Both the position numbers and the translations under genes were made by a program. From contig AP017308.1 of assembly GCA_001548435.1 (NCBI GenBank), positions 1,311,030 to 1,375,029 on the forward strand: DNA of 64,000 nt, read 5' to 3'. This document shows, in pieces, positions 14,510-23,484 of the stretch. Numbering within the stretch: the stretch's first letter is position 1; every line of letters starts with the position of its first letter. The notes below the pieces were generated by a model that worked only from the letters and a program-made list of their open reading frames with translations, did no database searches and was not told the DNA's origin. The stretch comes from Leptolyngbya sp. NIES-3755. Lineage in GTDB: Bacteria > Cyanobacteriota > Cyanobacteriia > Leptolyngbyales > Leptolyngbyaceae.

Positions 14510-16234
14510 TCATAGTTGCAGGTTTGTGCTGAAGTAGAAAGCGCTATCTTGTAAGTTACTGCCGCGTTCTTGAACACTGCGGAAAGGAATGGCATAATCA
14601 AGACGAATCGTTAATCGATCGAGCGGTTGCCAAATCAAGCCCAATCCGCCTCCAGCCAGCAAGCTCTCATCAATTCTGCCTCTGACATTCCAAACCTTTC
14701 CCACATCAACAAATGGAGCGAGTTGCAGCGAGGGATTGCCATCTGCATTTCTAACGATCGCAATTCGATCTTCGAGCGAGAACCGGAAACCATTGTCACC
14801 CGATCGCGCATTTTGCCGAAAGCCGCGTACCGACTGTCCACCTCCAATCACAAACTGCTGAGAGGGAATCAAAGAATCAGGAGTCAGTTGCACATCAAAT
14901 TGAGCAATCAAAAAGTTACTATCACTAATTCGCTGAATGCGTTGAACTTGACCGATCCAACTAAAGAACAAACCATCGGCTTGAGAACCAGAATTGACCG
15001 TGGGATTAAAGATATCCAGACCGAAATTAAACTGCGATCGTAGTGCCCAAGTGCCCTGAGCATCTCTCGAAAGATAGTCCTGACCCAATTTCAACACTCG
15101 CGCCCGATTGTTCGTGTTAAACGCATCATCGCCGACCACAAATGTCTCGCCATTTTGCAGTGCAAATCCAAGGGAAAGCGCGAACTCTTGACGCAGCGAT
15201 CGTACAATCGGCTGTCGATAGCTAATCTCATACAGATCAGAACTGCCCCGAATCTCGGCTCCTCTGCTAATTCGCTCGTCTGTAATGCGATTGCTGGTGG
15301 GTGCAATCCGAAATTGAATCGTACCATTCAGCGGATTGACCGGGAGCCGATAGTTAATGTCGTAGAGATTTGCGCCGCCGCTGGTTGAGCGATTGTACGC
15401 GAAAGTGAGTTCATCTCCGAAGCCTGCGGGATTGCGAAATCCAAGATAGCCGCCAATCCGCTCTGAGCCGATCAAAGGTGAGGAATAGTTATCCGCTGTA
15501 AAGCCGCCATAAATCGAGTTTGCTTCTCGAACATTCACAACAAGAATACTTTTACCCAAAGCGTTACCAGGACGTAAGGTGGCTTCAACATCACTGAGAA
15601 TCGGATCAGTGCGGAGAAGGCGGAGTTGTTCTTCGAGCGTGTCTTGGCGGAGTGGAGTGGTAGCGCCGAGACGAACTCGACGGCGGATATAGTCTGGGCT
15701 GAGACGAGTTGTGCCTGCGACCTCGATCAATTCGACACTGCCTTCAATCACCTGAATTTCAACTACGCCATTGATGATTTGCTGATCCCCAAGGATGGCT
15801 CTGGAATTGATATAGCCTTTACTGAGATAGAGTTTGGTGATGGAATCGGCAATGTTTCGTAAGTCGGCAAGCGTGGCGGTTTTGCCTTCAAACGGTTGAG
15901 TCAGAGCCGCAAAATCAGCAGGCTTAAACACAGTGCTACCTGTGATTTGAATTTTGCTGACTGCGATCGGAGTGGTGGGAAGTTCTGGAGTTGGAGGAGA
16001 TGCAGGAGGTGGGGGCAGGATTGGAGATTCGGGTTTGGGAAGCGTGGGTTGGGGAGCAGGAAGAAAGCGATCGCGATTGGGATCAGGGCGTTGAATAGTT
16101 TCAGGAGGAGCGACTGGAACTTGAGCCACGATCGCGGGAGTTGTCGTAGTTACGTTCAGGGTTTCTATTGAATAATTCCTGTATGAATTAATTTTTTCTA
16201 GATCGGTTGAAAACAGGAGAATCTCAAAAGCCAT
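14510..16234 (-). CDS. TpsB outer-membrane transporter (ShlB/FhaC/HecB family)
   Basis: The product is 574 residues, the pore partner of two-partner secretion. A proline-rich linker (residues 38-88) leads to POTRA 1 (SKIQITGSTVFKPADFAAL) and POTRA 2 (ELIEVAGTTRLSPDYIRRRV), then a 16-stranded-type barrel from about residue 240. The lid-loop motif SVRGFRQ lies near residue 470, and the C-terminus is FYFSTNLQL. The start at 16234 gives no convincing hydrophobic signal sequence, although IVAQVP looks like a cleavage site, so the N-terminus may be wrong or damaged. The gene converges on the caspase gene with one base between stops and diverges from its likely substrate TpsA. Confidence 0.9.
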   Translation of the reverse strand: MAFEILLFSTDLEKINSYRNYSIETLNVTTTTPAIVAQVPVAPPETIQRPDPNRDRFLPAPQPTLPKPESPILPPPPASPPTPELPTTPIAVSKIQITGSTVFKPADFAALTQPFEGKTATLADLRNIADSITKLYLSKGYINSRAILGDQQIINGVVEIQVIEGSVELIEVAGTTRLSPDYIRRRVRLGATTPLRQDTLEEQLRLLRTDPILSDVEATLRPGNALGKSILVVNVREANSIYGGFTADNYSSPLIGSERIGGYLGFRNPAGFGDELTFAYNRSTSGGANLYDINYRLPVNPLNGTIQFRIAPTSNRITDERISRGAEIRGSSDLYEISYRQPIVRSLRQEFALSLGFALQNGETFVVGDDAFNTNNRARVLKLGQDYLSRDAQGTWALRSQFNFGLDIFNPTVNSGSQADGLFFSWIGQVQRIQRISDSNFLIAQFDVQLTPDSLIPSQQFVIGGGQSVRGFRQNARSGDNGFRFSLEDRIAIVRNADGNPSLQLAPFVDVGKVWNVRGRIDESLLAGGGLGLIWQPLDRLTIRLDYAIPFRSVQERGSNLQDSAFYFSTNLQL

Positions 16235-16485
16235 CGTTTCTTAAATTGCGTAGATTGCTAACAGTTGATCTCACCCAAAAGGGCGAAATATCGATATCTA
16301 GACGCAAATATCGTAGAGTTCTGTTTATGAAGAATATTAAAAATACACGAAAGTCTACTATTTTATCCAGATATTCCTGTATTCTTCTGACTATTAAATC
16401 AAGTCATAAATATTACAAATGAATTCAGATTGATGGTCTGAGTTCCGATTGGTTTCGGCTTAAATTCTGGCTGTGAGAATGCGTT
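16235..16485. promoter_or_regulatory. Divergent intergenic region between tpsB and tpsA
   Basis: These 251 AT-rich bases separate the two divergent secretion genes and must hold both promoters. I cannot place reliable -35/-10 boxes. A short palindromic stretch (ATATCGATAT, 16288-16297) is visible. Confidence 0.4.
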
Positions 16486-18750
16486 ATGAACCTGAAATTT
16501 TGTGCTTTGTGGTTAGGTCTGACAGTGTTAGGTTTGGGAATCGCGCCAGCAGAAGTGCGATCGCAAGTCACTTCGGATAATTCAACGCCCACGACCGTAT
16601 CAACGACTGGCAGCCAGATTAATATCACAGGTGGAAGATCGGTCGGCACGAATCTCTTTCATGGCTTTGCAACCTTCAGTCCCAGAGAGCAAACCGCACA
16701 GTTTGGTTTAACACCAGATCAATCCACAATCCAAAATGTTTTCGCACGAGTGAGCAGCAACAATCCTTCGGTCATTAATGGAATACTCAGGGTTCAGGGA
16801 GGAAATAACCCTAGTTTGTACTTGATGAATCCGGCAGGAATTCTGTTTGGTGCAGGTGCAAGTTTGAATATTCCTGGATCATTTGTAGCGACAACTGCGA
16901 ATGGCATTCGGTTTAGTAGCAATGGCTGGTTTAATGCAGTCGGTTCCAATAACTACGACAATGGCACTCTGGCTGGAACTCCGAATGCGATCGCATTTAC
17001 GATGAGCAATCCAGGAGCGATCGTTAATGCAGGCAATTTGACAGTTAATTCGGGACAATCGATCGTGCTTGCGGGTGGGACGGTGATTAGTACGGGAACA
17101 TTCAACGCACCGGGGGGAAGAATTACGATCGCTGCTTCACCAGGCAATTCAGTCACCCTCGTTCAGCAAGGAAGTTTGTTGAGTTTGAGTTTTCCCAGAT
17201 CTCCAGAAGATTCAGCGATTGAGATCAGCCGAGCAAGAAGCCAAGTCAACGCATTATCACTCACATTTACTCCGGTTTCTATTCCTCAACTGATTACCGG
17301 GGGTAGTAATATTGGTGGAGCAACTGGAGTGACTGTTGAAAATGGTGTTGTGCGGCTAACAGGTTCTGACATTACACTTTCTGCTGAAGCATCTGACCAA
17401 ATTGGTGTTTATAACAATGGCAGCATTGCTGGCAACTTAGACTTAATCACTTTTTCCAGTCCAGCCAAGATTTCTGGAAATCTTGATATAAGCCGCAACC
17501 TAACGAGTACTCAGTCACTAGAGATAACTGGAAGAAATGGAGAAAATATCCGCATTGGTGGAGACTTAAGGGTTGGGTTACTAGCAGTGGAAGGAAAAGA
17601 GCCAGAGGTAAACCGCTCTCTGAGAGTACGCACACCGGGATTCACGAGCGTTCAAGGTTTAATTAAAGTTGATGATACGATCGACATTGAAAGTGGTCAA
17701 GGCATCCGGACAAATGCGATTGAGAGCGGAGCAGTCGTTCGCCTAGTCTCAGCAGGAGACATTTCAGTTGCTTCAATCAATCTCGGAGATAGTTTCGATA
17801 ATGCTTTTGGGAGGGTTGCACGTCTTCGGAATGTGTCAGAGATTTTCATCAAAACTTCAGGAATATTTCAAGCAAGAGGAATCATCGGAAGAAGTACAGG
17901 TGACGGAACTTTATCGATCGAGGTCAGCATTGATGGAACTGATGCCGAAAGTGTTAACATCAAAAACTTTCTGATTTCGCAAGGCATTTTAAGCTCAGAC
18001 GGTCGGACAATCAACCAAGAACGAAATCAATTAGATACTGGCGAAATCATCGTTTCCAGTCAAAGAACAGTCAGGATTCTACCGACTGGCAAAAGTTCTC
18101 CTCCAGCTAGTTTAACGGTAAGCGCTTTAGTAACAAATCCGAAAGTAACAATTGAGCATGGTGGTTTGTCTATCCCTTCGTCTTCAGACTTCGTTACCGT
18201 CACTGGTACCAATATTAATAGAAAGGCTTTTCTGATTCCTAGTATTCAATCCCTTCCAGTATCAGAATTTAACCTGAGTCGTGCGACCAGTCTTAACCCA
18301 GACGGACGTTCTTTCAGCTTTGCTGCAATTGAAACTCGGCGGGTGTCTCCGTTAGCTTTTGGTTCTACTCAATTTCCAGTCGATCAAAGCGGATTATCGG
18401 GGGTAATTTTACAAGTTGATTTCAGCAATATCAAAATTGGTCGATATTTCTCTGCGATACCATCTATCCCAAAACCAGACGTTCCTCAAACCGATTTAAC
18501 AAAGAATCCAACGAACTCAGGCAACGCTGGAACAGTAATCACGAGCGATCGCACTTCTTCAGATTCTCAGACAACGGATGGAAAAGACTCTAATTCTCAA
18601 ACCGACCAAGAGGACAAATCCTCTGATCCCGATCGTGCTTCTAAGCCAAACGAAACCGGAAACTGTAATGACAAAAGCAAGCCTTGTAAGAAAAAGCCTA
18701 GAAGCATTCTACAAATCGATCCACGCTTGCTCAATCCCACGGCAAAATAA
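16486..18750 (+). CDS. TpsA exoprotein with filamentous haemagglutinin N-terminal secretion domain
   Basis: The product is 754 residues. A signal peptide (residues 1-27, LWLGLTVLGLGIAPAEVRSQ) is followed by the haemagglutination-activity/TPS domain: GRSVGTNLFHGFATFSPRE, NNPSLYLMNPAGILFGAGA and IPGSFVATTANGI. This domain is recognised by TpsB and seeds a beta-helix. The middle is helix-like beta repeat. Residues 660-720 are an S/T/D/N-rich linker, then a C-x6-C pair (Cys727, Cys734) and a basic tail. It is short for a TpsA adhesin. The C-terminal cysteine pair recalls the surface-anchoring end of HMW1 of Haemophilus. The CHAT protease gene starts 30 bases later, so the two probably share a transcript. 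Confidence 0.9.
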   Translation: MNLKFCALWLGLTVLGLGIAPAEVRSQVTSDNSTPTTVSTTGSQINITGGRSVGTNLFHGFATFSPREQTAQFGLTPDQSTIQNVFARVSSNNPSVINGILRVQGGNNPSLYLMNPAGILFGAGASLNIPGSFVATTANGIRFSSNGWFNAVGSNNYDNGTLAGTPNAIAFTMSNPGAIVNAGNLTVNSGQSIVLAGGTVISTGTFNAPGGRITIAASPGNSVTLVQQGSLLSLSFPRSPEDSAIEISRARSQVNALSLTFTPVSIPQLITGGSNIGGATGVTVENGVVRLTGSDITLSAEASDQIGVYNNGSIAGNLDLITFSSPAKISGNLDISRNLTSTQSLEITGRNGENIRIGGDLRVGLLAVEGKEPEVNRSLRVRTPGFTSVQGLIKVDDTIDIESGQGIRTNAIESGAVVRLVSAGDISVASINLGDSFDNAFGRVARLRNVSEIFIKTSGIFQARGIIGRSTGDGTLSIEVSIDGTDAESVNIKNFLISQGILSSDGRTINQERNQLDTGEIIVSSQRTVRILPTGKSSPPASLTVSALVTNPKVTIEHGGLSIPSSSDFVTVTGTNINRKAFLIPSIQSLPVSEFNLSRATSLNPDGRSFSFAAIETRRVSPLAFGSTQFPVDQSGLSGVILQVDFSNIKIGRYFSAIPSIPKPDVPQTDLTKNPTNSGNAGTVITSDRTSSDSQTTDGKDSNSQTDQEDKSSDPDRASKPNETGNCNDKSKPCKKKPRSILQIDPRLLNPTAK

Positions 18751-18779
18751 GCAACTCTAGTCCATTCAGAACCCGTTCT

Positions 18780-21146
18780 ATGTTCCCGATCGATCCTGGA
18801 TTGCTCCTCATTCACCTTAGTCCGCCCCTGATTGCCCAAGCCCAACTTACGGACAAACAGCGCGCCGATCGCTTATTTCAACAAGGCTTAGATCAGTATC
18901 AATCTGGGCAACTCTCCCAAGCGCTAAAAACTTGGCAAGAAGCTCAACTGCTTTATCAACAACTTAACGATCGGGTCGGTGAAGGACAAACCGCAGGCGC
19001 GATCGGAGCCGTTCATCTCACGTTAGGCAACTATCGCCAATCCATTCCCTACTCAAAACTCTTTCTCAGTACCGCTCCAGATCCACAAGCAAAAGCGCAG
19101 GCGTTGAGCAATCTTGCGATCGCATTTCAATCGATCGGTGATTACCTTCCCGCGATCGAGTATCACAAACAAGCGATTGCGATCATACAAACGCTCAAAG
19201 ATAAAACTGCTGAAGGGCGAATGCTCAGTCTATTGGGAAATGCCTATGAAATGCTAGGAGATTACGGTACTGCTACCTCTCATTACAATCAAAGTCTGAC
19301 GATCGCTCAACAACTCAAAGATACCGCTGGAGAAGCTTCTGCACTTGAGAACTTAGGCTCGATCGCAGCGAATTTAAAACAATACGACGAAGCTTTGCAA
19401 CGGTATGATCAAGCGCTCAAACTTGCACGATCGTCGAACAATCGAACTCAAGAAATTAGCATTCTAATGAACATCGGTTCGATCTATATTTCGACCAATC
19501 AACACAGCAAAGCGATCGGCTATTATCAAAACGCGCTGACTCTGGCTCGAAATGGACAAGATCAGGGACGCGAAGGAGATGCCCTGGGTGGACTTGGAGC
19601 AATCTATGAGAAACAAAAACAATACGAAACCGCGATCGAACATTACCAACGCAGTTTAGTGATCGCCCGTGAGAATGGAAATATTCAATCTCAAGCAGAT
19701 GCTTTAAACAATCTTGGTCATGCGTTCCTGGGTGCAAAACGGCTTTCTGAAGCAGAAACGAATCTAAGACAGGTGATTCAGCTTTTCGACGATCAGCGAT
19801 CGACCTTGAGCGATGCGGAACAGATTTTGCTCTTTGATACGCAAGTGTCAACCTACAATCTTTTACAACAAGTTCTTCATGCTGCAAATCAGCCCGAACA
19901 GGCACTAGAAGCCTCTGAACAAGGACGTGCCCGTGCATTTGCCGCATTACTCGCACGACGCAACCAGACACAAGCTGGGAAGAGTTTAGCTGGATCAGAG
20001 ATCGACCTCGCATCGATTAAACAACTTGCCAAACAGCGCAATACAACGCTGATCGAATATTCCTTGATTCCTGCGGATGACTTCAACTTTCGAGGCAATC
20101 AAACTGCTCCACCTGAAGCAATCTTCGCTTGGATTGTTCAACCGTCTGGAAAGGTCACGCTTCGTAAACTTGATCTCAATAATCAATCGATCGATCAATT
20201 AGTCGCGAACAGTCGCGAATCACTCGGTGTTCGGAGTCGAGGCTTTGATATTGGAACTACACAAACCGCCAACTCGACGGATCAATTCAAAACGCTACAC
20301 AAGCTATTGATTGAACCGATCCAAGATCTCTTACCGACCAATCCAGACGATCGAGTTGTTTTTGTTCCTCAAGGGATTCTCTTCCAAGTTCCCTTTGTCG
20401 CGCTTCAAGATGCCCAAGACAACTATCTGATCTCAAAACACACGATTCTGACGGCTCCCTCGCTTCAAGTTTTACAATTCACCGAGCAACGTCAAAGAGA
20501 ACTACTCGATCAGCAAGGCGAAACTCTGATTGTTGGTAATCCATCCATGCCATTGATTAGTACTCCCAAAGCTCAAACACCGACGCGATTAGCCAGCTTA
20601 CCAGGTTCCAAAAAAGAAGCGGACGCGATCGCGAAACTCCTCAACGTCGAAGCTTTTACTGACGATCGCGCCAAAAAATCCGTCATTCTCCCGAAACTTG
20701 CCAATGCTCGATTGATTCATCTTGCAACTCATGGACTCCTCGACGACTTCAAAGGTGCAGGAATTCCGGGTGCGATCGCGCTTGCTCCCTCGAATCCTCA
20801 AGAGCCGAATGATGGTCTATTGACTGCCAGCGAAATTAGTACGCTCAAGCTCAAAGCAGATTTAGTGGTTCTGAGCGCTTGTGATACGGCTCAAGGCACG
20901 ATTACCGGGGATAGTGTGATTGGACTTTCTCGATCGCTAATCGGTGCAGGGGCTTCGAGTGTGATTGTTTCGCTCTGGGCGGTTCCTGATGCTCCCACAG
21001 CGGATTTGATGATCGAATTTTACAAACATCGGATGCAACAGCGGGATAAAGCTCGATCGCTCCGACAAGCCATGCTCACCGTGATGAAAAGTCATCCTCA
21101 TCCGAAAAATTGGGCAGCGTTCACCTTGATTGGATCAGCCAACTAA
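18780..21146 (+). CDS. TPR-CHAT caspase-like protease
   Basis: The product is 788 residues. A short hydrophobic leader (GLLLIHLSPPLIAQAQ) suggests export. Residues 25-340 form at least seven tetratricopeptide repeats (for example GDYLPAIEYHKQAIAIIQ, KQYDEALQRYDQALKLARS). Residues 480-788 are a CHAT domain with the catalytic dyad His651 (HLATHGLL) and Cys701 (VLSACDTAQG) and the conserved GLSRSLIGAGASSVIVSLWAV. CHAT proteases cut specific partners held by the TPR scaffold. Here the natural candidates are TpsA, encoded just upstream, or the caspase. Both catalytic residues are intact, so it could be active where the neighbouring orthocaspase is not. Confidence 0.92.
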   Translation: MFPIDPGLLLIHLSPPLIAQAQLTDKQRADRLFQQGLDQYQSGQLSQALKTWQEAQLLYQQLNDRVGEGQTAGAIGAVHLTLGNYRQSIPYSKLFLSTAPDPQAKAQALSNLAIAFQSIGDYLPAIEYHKQAIAIIQTLKDKTAEGRMLSLLGNAYEMLGDYGTATSHYNQSLTIAQQLKDTAGEASALENLGSIAANLKQYDEALQRYDQALKLARSSNNRTQEISILMNIGSIYISTNQHSKAIGYYQNALTLARNGQDQGREGDALGGLGAIYEKQKQYETAIEHYQRSLVIARENGNIQSQADALNNLGHAFLGAKRLSEAETNLRQVIQLFDDQRSTLSDAEQILLFDTQVSTYNLLQQVLHAANQPEQALEASEQGRARAFAALLARRNQTQAGKSLAGSEIDLASIKQLAKQRNTTLIEYSLIPADDFNFRGNQTAPPEAIFAWIVQPSGKVTLRKLDLNNQSIDQLVANSRESLGVRSRGFDIGTTQTANSTDQFKTLHKLLIEPIQDLLPTNPDDRVVFVPQGILFQVPFVALQDAQDNYLISKHTILTAPSLQVLQFTEQRQRELLDQQGETLIVGNPSMPLISTPKAQTPTRLASLPGSKKEADAIAKLLNVEAFTDDRAKKSVILPKLANARLIHLATHGLLDDFKGAGIPGAIALAPSNPQEPNDGLLTASEISTLKLKADLVVLSACDTAQGTITGDSVIGLSRSLIGAGASSVIVSLWAVPDAPTADLMIEFYKHRMQQRDKARSLRQAMLTVMKSHPHPKNWAAFTLIGSAN

Positions 21147-21148
21147 CT

Positions 21149-22357
21149 ATGTTTGAATCTGCCCTGCACCATTACAAAGAAACACTGAGCGCGATCGACA
21201 AAGCTCAGCCCCTTTCAGAAGCAGAAATTCTTGAAATTCTCGTGGCGCGGGATGCGGTTCAAGCTGCTTTAGAAGATAAACCTCAGAACAGTGGCGAGAA
21301 TTTGGTATTGCTGAGTCAACTCGATCGACAACTGCGAGAACAATCGACCCAATTCGCTCCCTACACAGATTCAAACAATTGGCGGAATAGCTATAGTCCA
21401 AACGAGAAAGCTTGGTGGTGGTTTCTCAAAGATCCGAATCAGAAATCATCAAGCTGGATTTGGAGTACGATCTCGATCGTGTGTCTGACCGTTTCTTTGA
21501 GCTTAGTCGGTGATATTTCTCCACGGTTTCTCACAGGCGGTTCTGACACTTTTGGAGCCTTTGCAATCAGCACTCAGAGTGTTCTAACGCTTCTGACCGC
21601 AGGGGGCGCACTGACGAAAGCAGGACAAGAAGCAAATAAACGGATTTTACAGCGTCTAAATATCTCAGAAGCTTATTGGCATCAACTTGGAGCCGCATTC
21701 TCGGTGTTGCTGGTTTTGAGCTTGTTTGGGGCAAGACTATCTCTGCCTTGGATTGCGACAAAGTATACTGCTTCTGGTATTCATCAATTCGAGCGGAAAC
21801 AATGGGGAAGTGCAGAAGCGCGATTTAAACGATCGCTGCAACTCAATGCCGATGATACCGAGGCGCATTTTTGGTTAGGTCGATTATACGAAGAACTTCA
21901 GCAACCTAAAGAAGCGCGATCGCATTATCAACGTGCTGCTCAAGATCAGAACTTAGATGCTGCAAATAATCTGGCACGACTGTACATTTTGGAAAAGAAC
22001 TATCCTGCTGCGATCGTATTGTTAAATCAAGCGCTTAGCACCGAAGAATCGATCGCACCCATGACCAAACATTCACTACTAAAGAACTTTGCTTGGGCAA
22101 GATTCGAGCAGGGAGATCTGGCTGATGCAGAAAGCAAAATTCTTGAAGCGATCGACTTGCAAAAATCCGCTAACTTAGACAAAAATATTGCTGCTCCTCA
22201 TTGTTTACTCGCACAAGTATTAGACAAAAAGGGACAGGAAGAAAAAGCACGATCGCAGTGGGAACTCTGCAATCAAAATGCAACCGTTTACAATCCCGAT
22301 GAAGATCAATGGGCAATTCTCGCTCAAAAACGTTTAGCAAAGAAGGAGCAAAAATAA
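21149..22357 (+). CDS. TPR protein with membrane segments
   Basis: The product is 402 residues from the ATG at 21149, two bases after the CHAT stop. The N-terminal 85 residues are helical and soluble. Hydrophobic helices lie near residues 100-121 (WIWSTISIVCLTVSLSLVG), 133-150 and 180-200 (AAFSVLLVLSLFGARLSL). The C-terminal half is a TPR array (KQWGSAEARFKRSLQLNADD, LGRLYEELQQPKEARSHYQRA). It is probably an inner-membrane protein that presents TPRs to the CHAT and FecR-like partners. The stop overlaps the next start (TAATG), which implies translational coupling. Confidence 0.8.
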   Translation: MFESALHHYKETLSAIDKAQPLSEAEILEILVARDAVQAALEDKPQNSGENLVLLSQLDRQLREQSTQFAPYTDSNNWRNSYSPNEKAWWWFLKDPNQKSSSWIWSTISIVCLTVSLSLVGDISPRFLTGGSDTFGAFAISTQSVLTLLTAGGALTKAGQEANKRILQRLNISEAYWHQLGAAFSVLLVLSLFGARLSLPWIATKYTASGIHQFERKQWGSAEARFKRSLQLNADDTEAHFWLGRLYEELQQPKEARSHYQRAAQDQNLDAANNLARLYILEKNYPAAIVLLNQALSTEESIAPMTKHSLLKNFAWARFEQGDLADAESKILEAIDLQKSANLDKNIAAPHCLLAQVLDKKGQEEKARSQWELCNQNATVYNPDEDQWAILAQKRLAKKEQK

Positions 22358-23481
22358 TGAAACTCCTGCTTGGATTGGTTTGTACCGTTCTTACATCAAC
22401 GCCTGTCTTTGCTCAATCCGCTTTGATCGAGTCAGCAGATGGAAGAGTCTTACTAAAGCGTAGAACCGCAACAGAATTTCTGCCGACTGGAGTGAATACT
22501 CCTCTCTACGAGCAAGATCAGATTCGAGTAACGAATGGAAGCCGTGTTCGCGTTGCCTGTCCGAATCATCGCAATCCGTCTTGGACTTCGGAAGAGCCTA
22601 CAGGGATACGGCGGTTGTGTGGCGGTTGGGGATTGCTCAGAGTCCGAGGCACTCAATCAGCAGCGGTAATCGGTGGAATTGATACGATCATTCCTTATTT
22701 GCTTTCTCCTCGCCATACTTTGCTCCTGAGCAATACTCCCACGTTTCGCTGGAATGCGGTTCCTGAAGTTAAGCAATACACAATCCAACTTAAAAGTCCA
22801 AAAGGTATCATTTGGGAAACAAACACTCGATCGACGCAAATCACTTACCTCGGAAATCCCGCGTTGCAGCCTGGTATTGCTTATTCTGTGATTGTTAAAG
22901 CAAGTAATGGTAAATCTTCAGAGCAAGACGGCATTGGCAATCAGCGATCGACCACGCTAGATTTCCGAATTCTTCGCCCGTCTGAAGCAGAAACCGTTAA
23001 AGCTGAAGTGAATGCAATCGTTCAAAGTAGTACTACTTCTGAAGTAAAAACGCTTCGACTGGCGGAGTACTACAGCAACTATGTGCTCCCCGAAGCCGCG
23101 ATTTCAGCTTATGGTTTAACGGCTCCCTTGTTTGAAACTTACAGCTTAACGACAGCGAGCATTGAAATCCTTGAAGCTCAATTGAAACAGGGAAAGCCCT
23201 CACCAATTCTTCATCGCACTTTGGGGAATTTGTATTGGCAGATCGGACTTGCCCAACCTGCGATCGCGCATTACACAAAAGCGATCGACCTTGTGCGATC
23301 GTCGCTGGATCTGGAGGAATGGACGCTCTCAAACTTTAGTTTGGGTCAAATCTATACCACGACGAACTCGACAGCGAATGCACTGAACGCTTATCAGCAA
23401 GCTCGAATCGGGTTTTTATTCCTCGGAAATACTCCACGAGTCAACCTAGTGGAGAGCCGTATCCGTGAACTCAAACCATAA
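22357..23481 (+). CDS. FecR-like secreted protein with TPR tail
   Basis: The product is 374 residues. A clear signal peptide (MKLLLGLVCTVLTSTPVFAQ) is followed by a FecR-like domain (ALIESADGRVLLKRR...LYEQDQIRVTNGSRVRVACPN), an Ig/fibronectin-like segment (TPTFRWNAVPEVKQYTIQL) and C-terminal TPRs (HRTLGNLYWQIGLAQPAIAHYTKAI). Two cysteines near residues 68 and 88 could form a disulfide. Proteins of this layout often accompany cyanobacterial CHAT and TPS genes; a specific function is not known to me. The start is fixed by the overlap with the preceding stop and by the signal peptide. It converges on treS with three bases between. Confidence 0.82.
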   Translation: MKLLLGLVCTVLTSTPVFAQSALIESADGRVLLKRRTATEFLPTGVNTPLYEQDQIRVTNGSRVRVACPNHRNPSWTSEEPTGIRRLCGGWGLLRVRGTQSAAVIGGIDTIIPYLLSPRHTLLLSNTPTFRWNAVPEVKQYTIQLKSPKGIIWETNTRSTQITYLGNPALQPGIAYSVIVKASNGKSSEQDGIGNQRSTTLDFRILRPSEAETVKAEVNAIVQSSTTSEVKTLRLAEYYSNYVLPEAAISAYGLTAPLFETYSLTTASIEILEAQLKQGKPSPILHRTLGNLYWQIGLAQPAIAHYTKAIDLVRSSLDLEEWTLSNFSLGQIYTTTNSTANALNAYQQARIGFLFLGNTPRVNLVESRIRELKP

Positions 23482-23484
23482 CGC

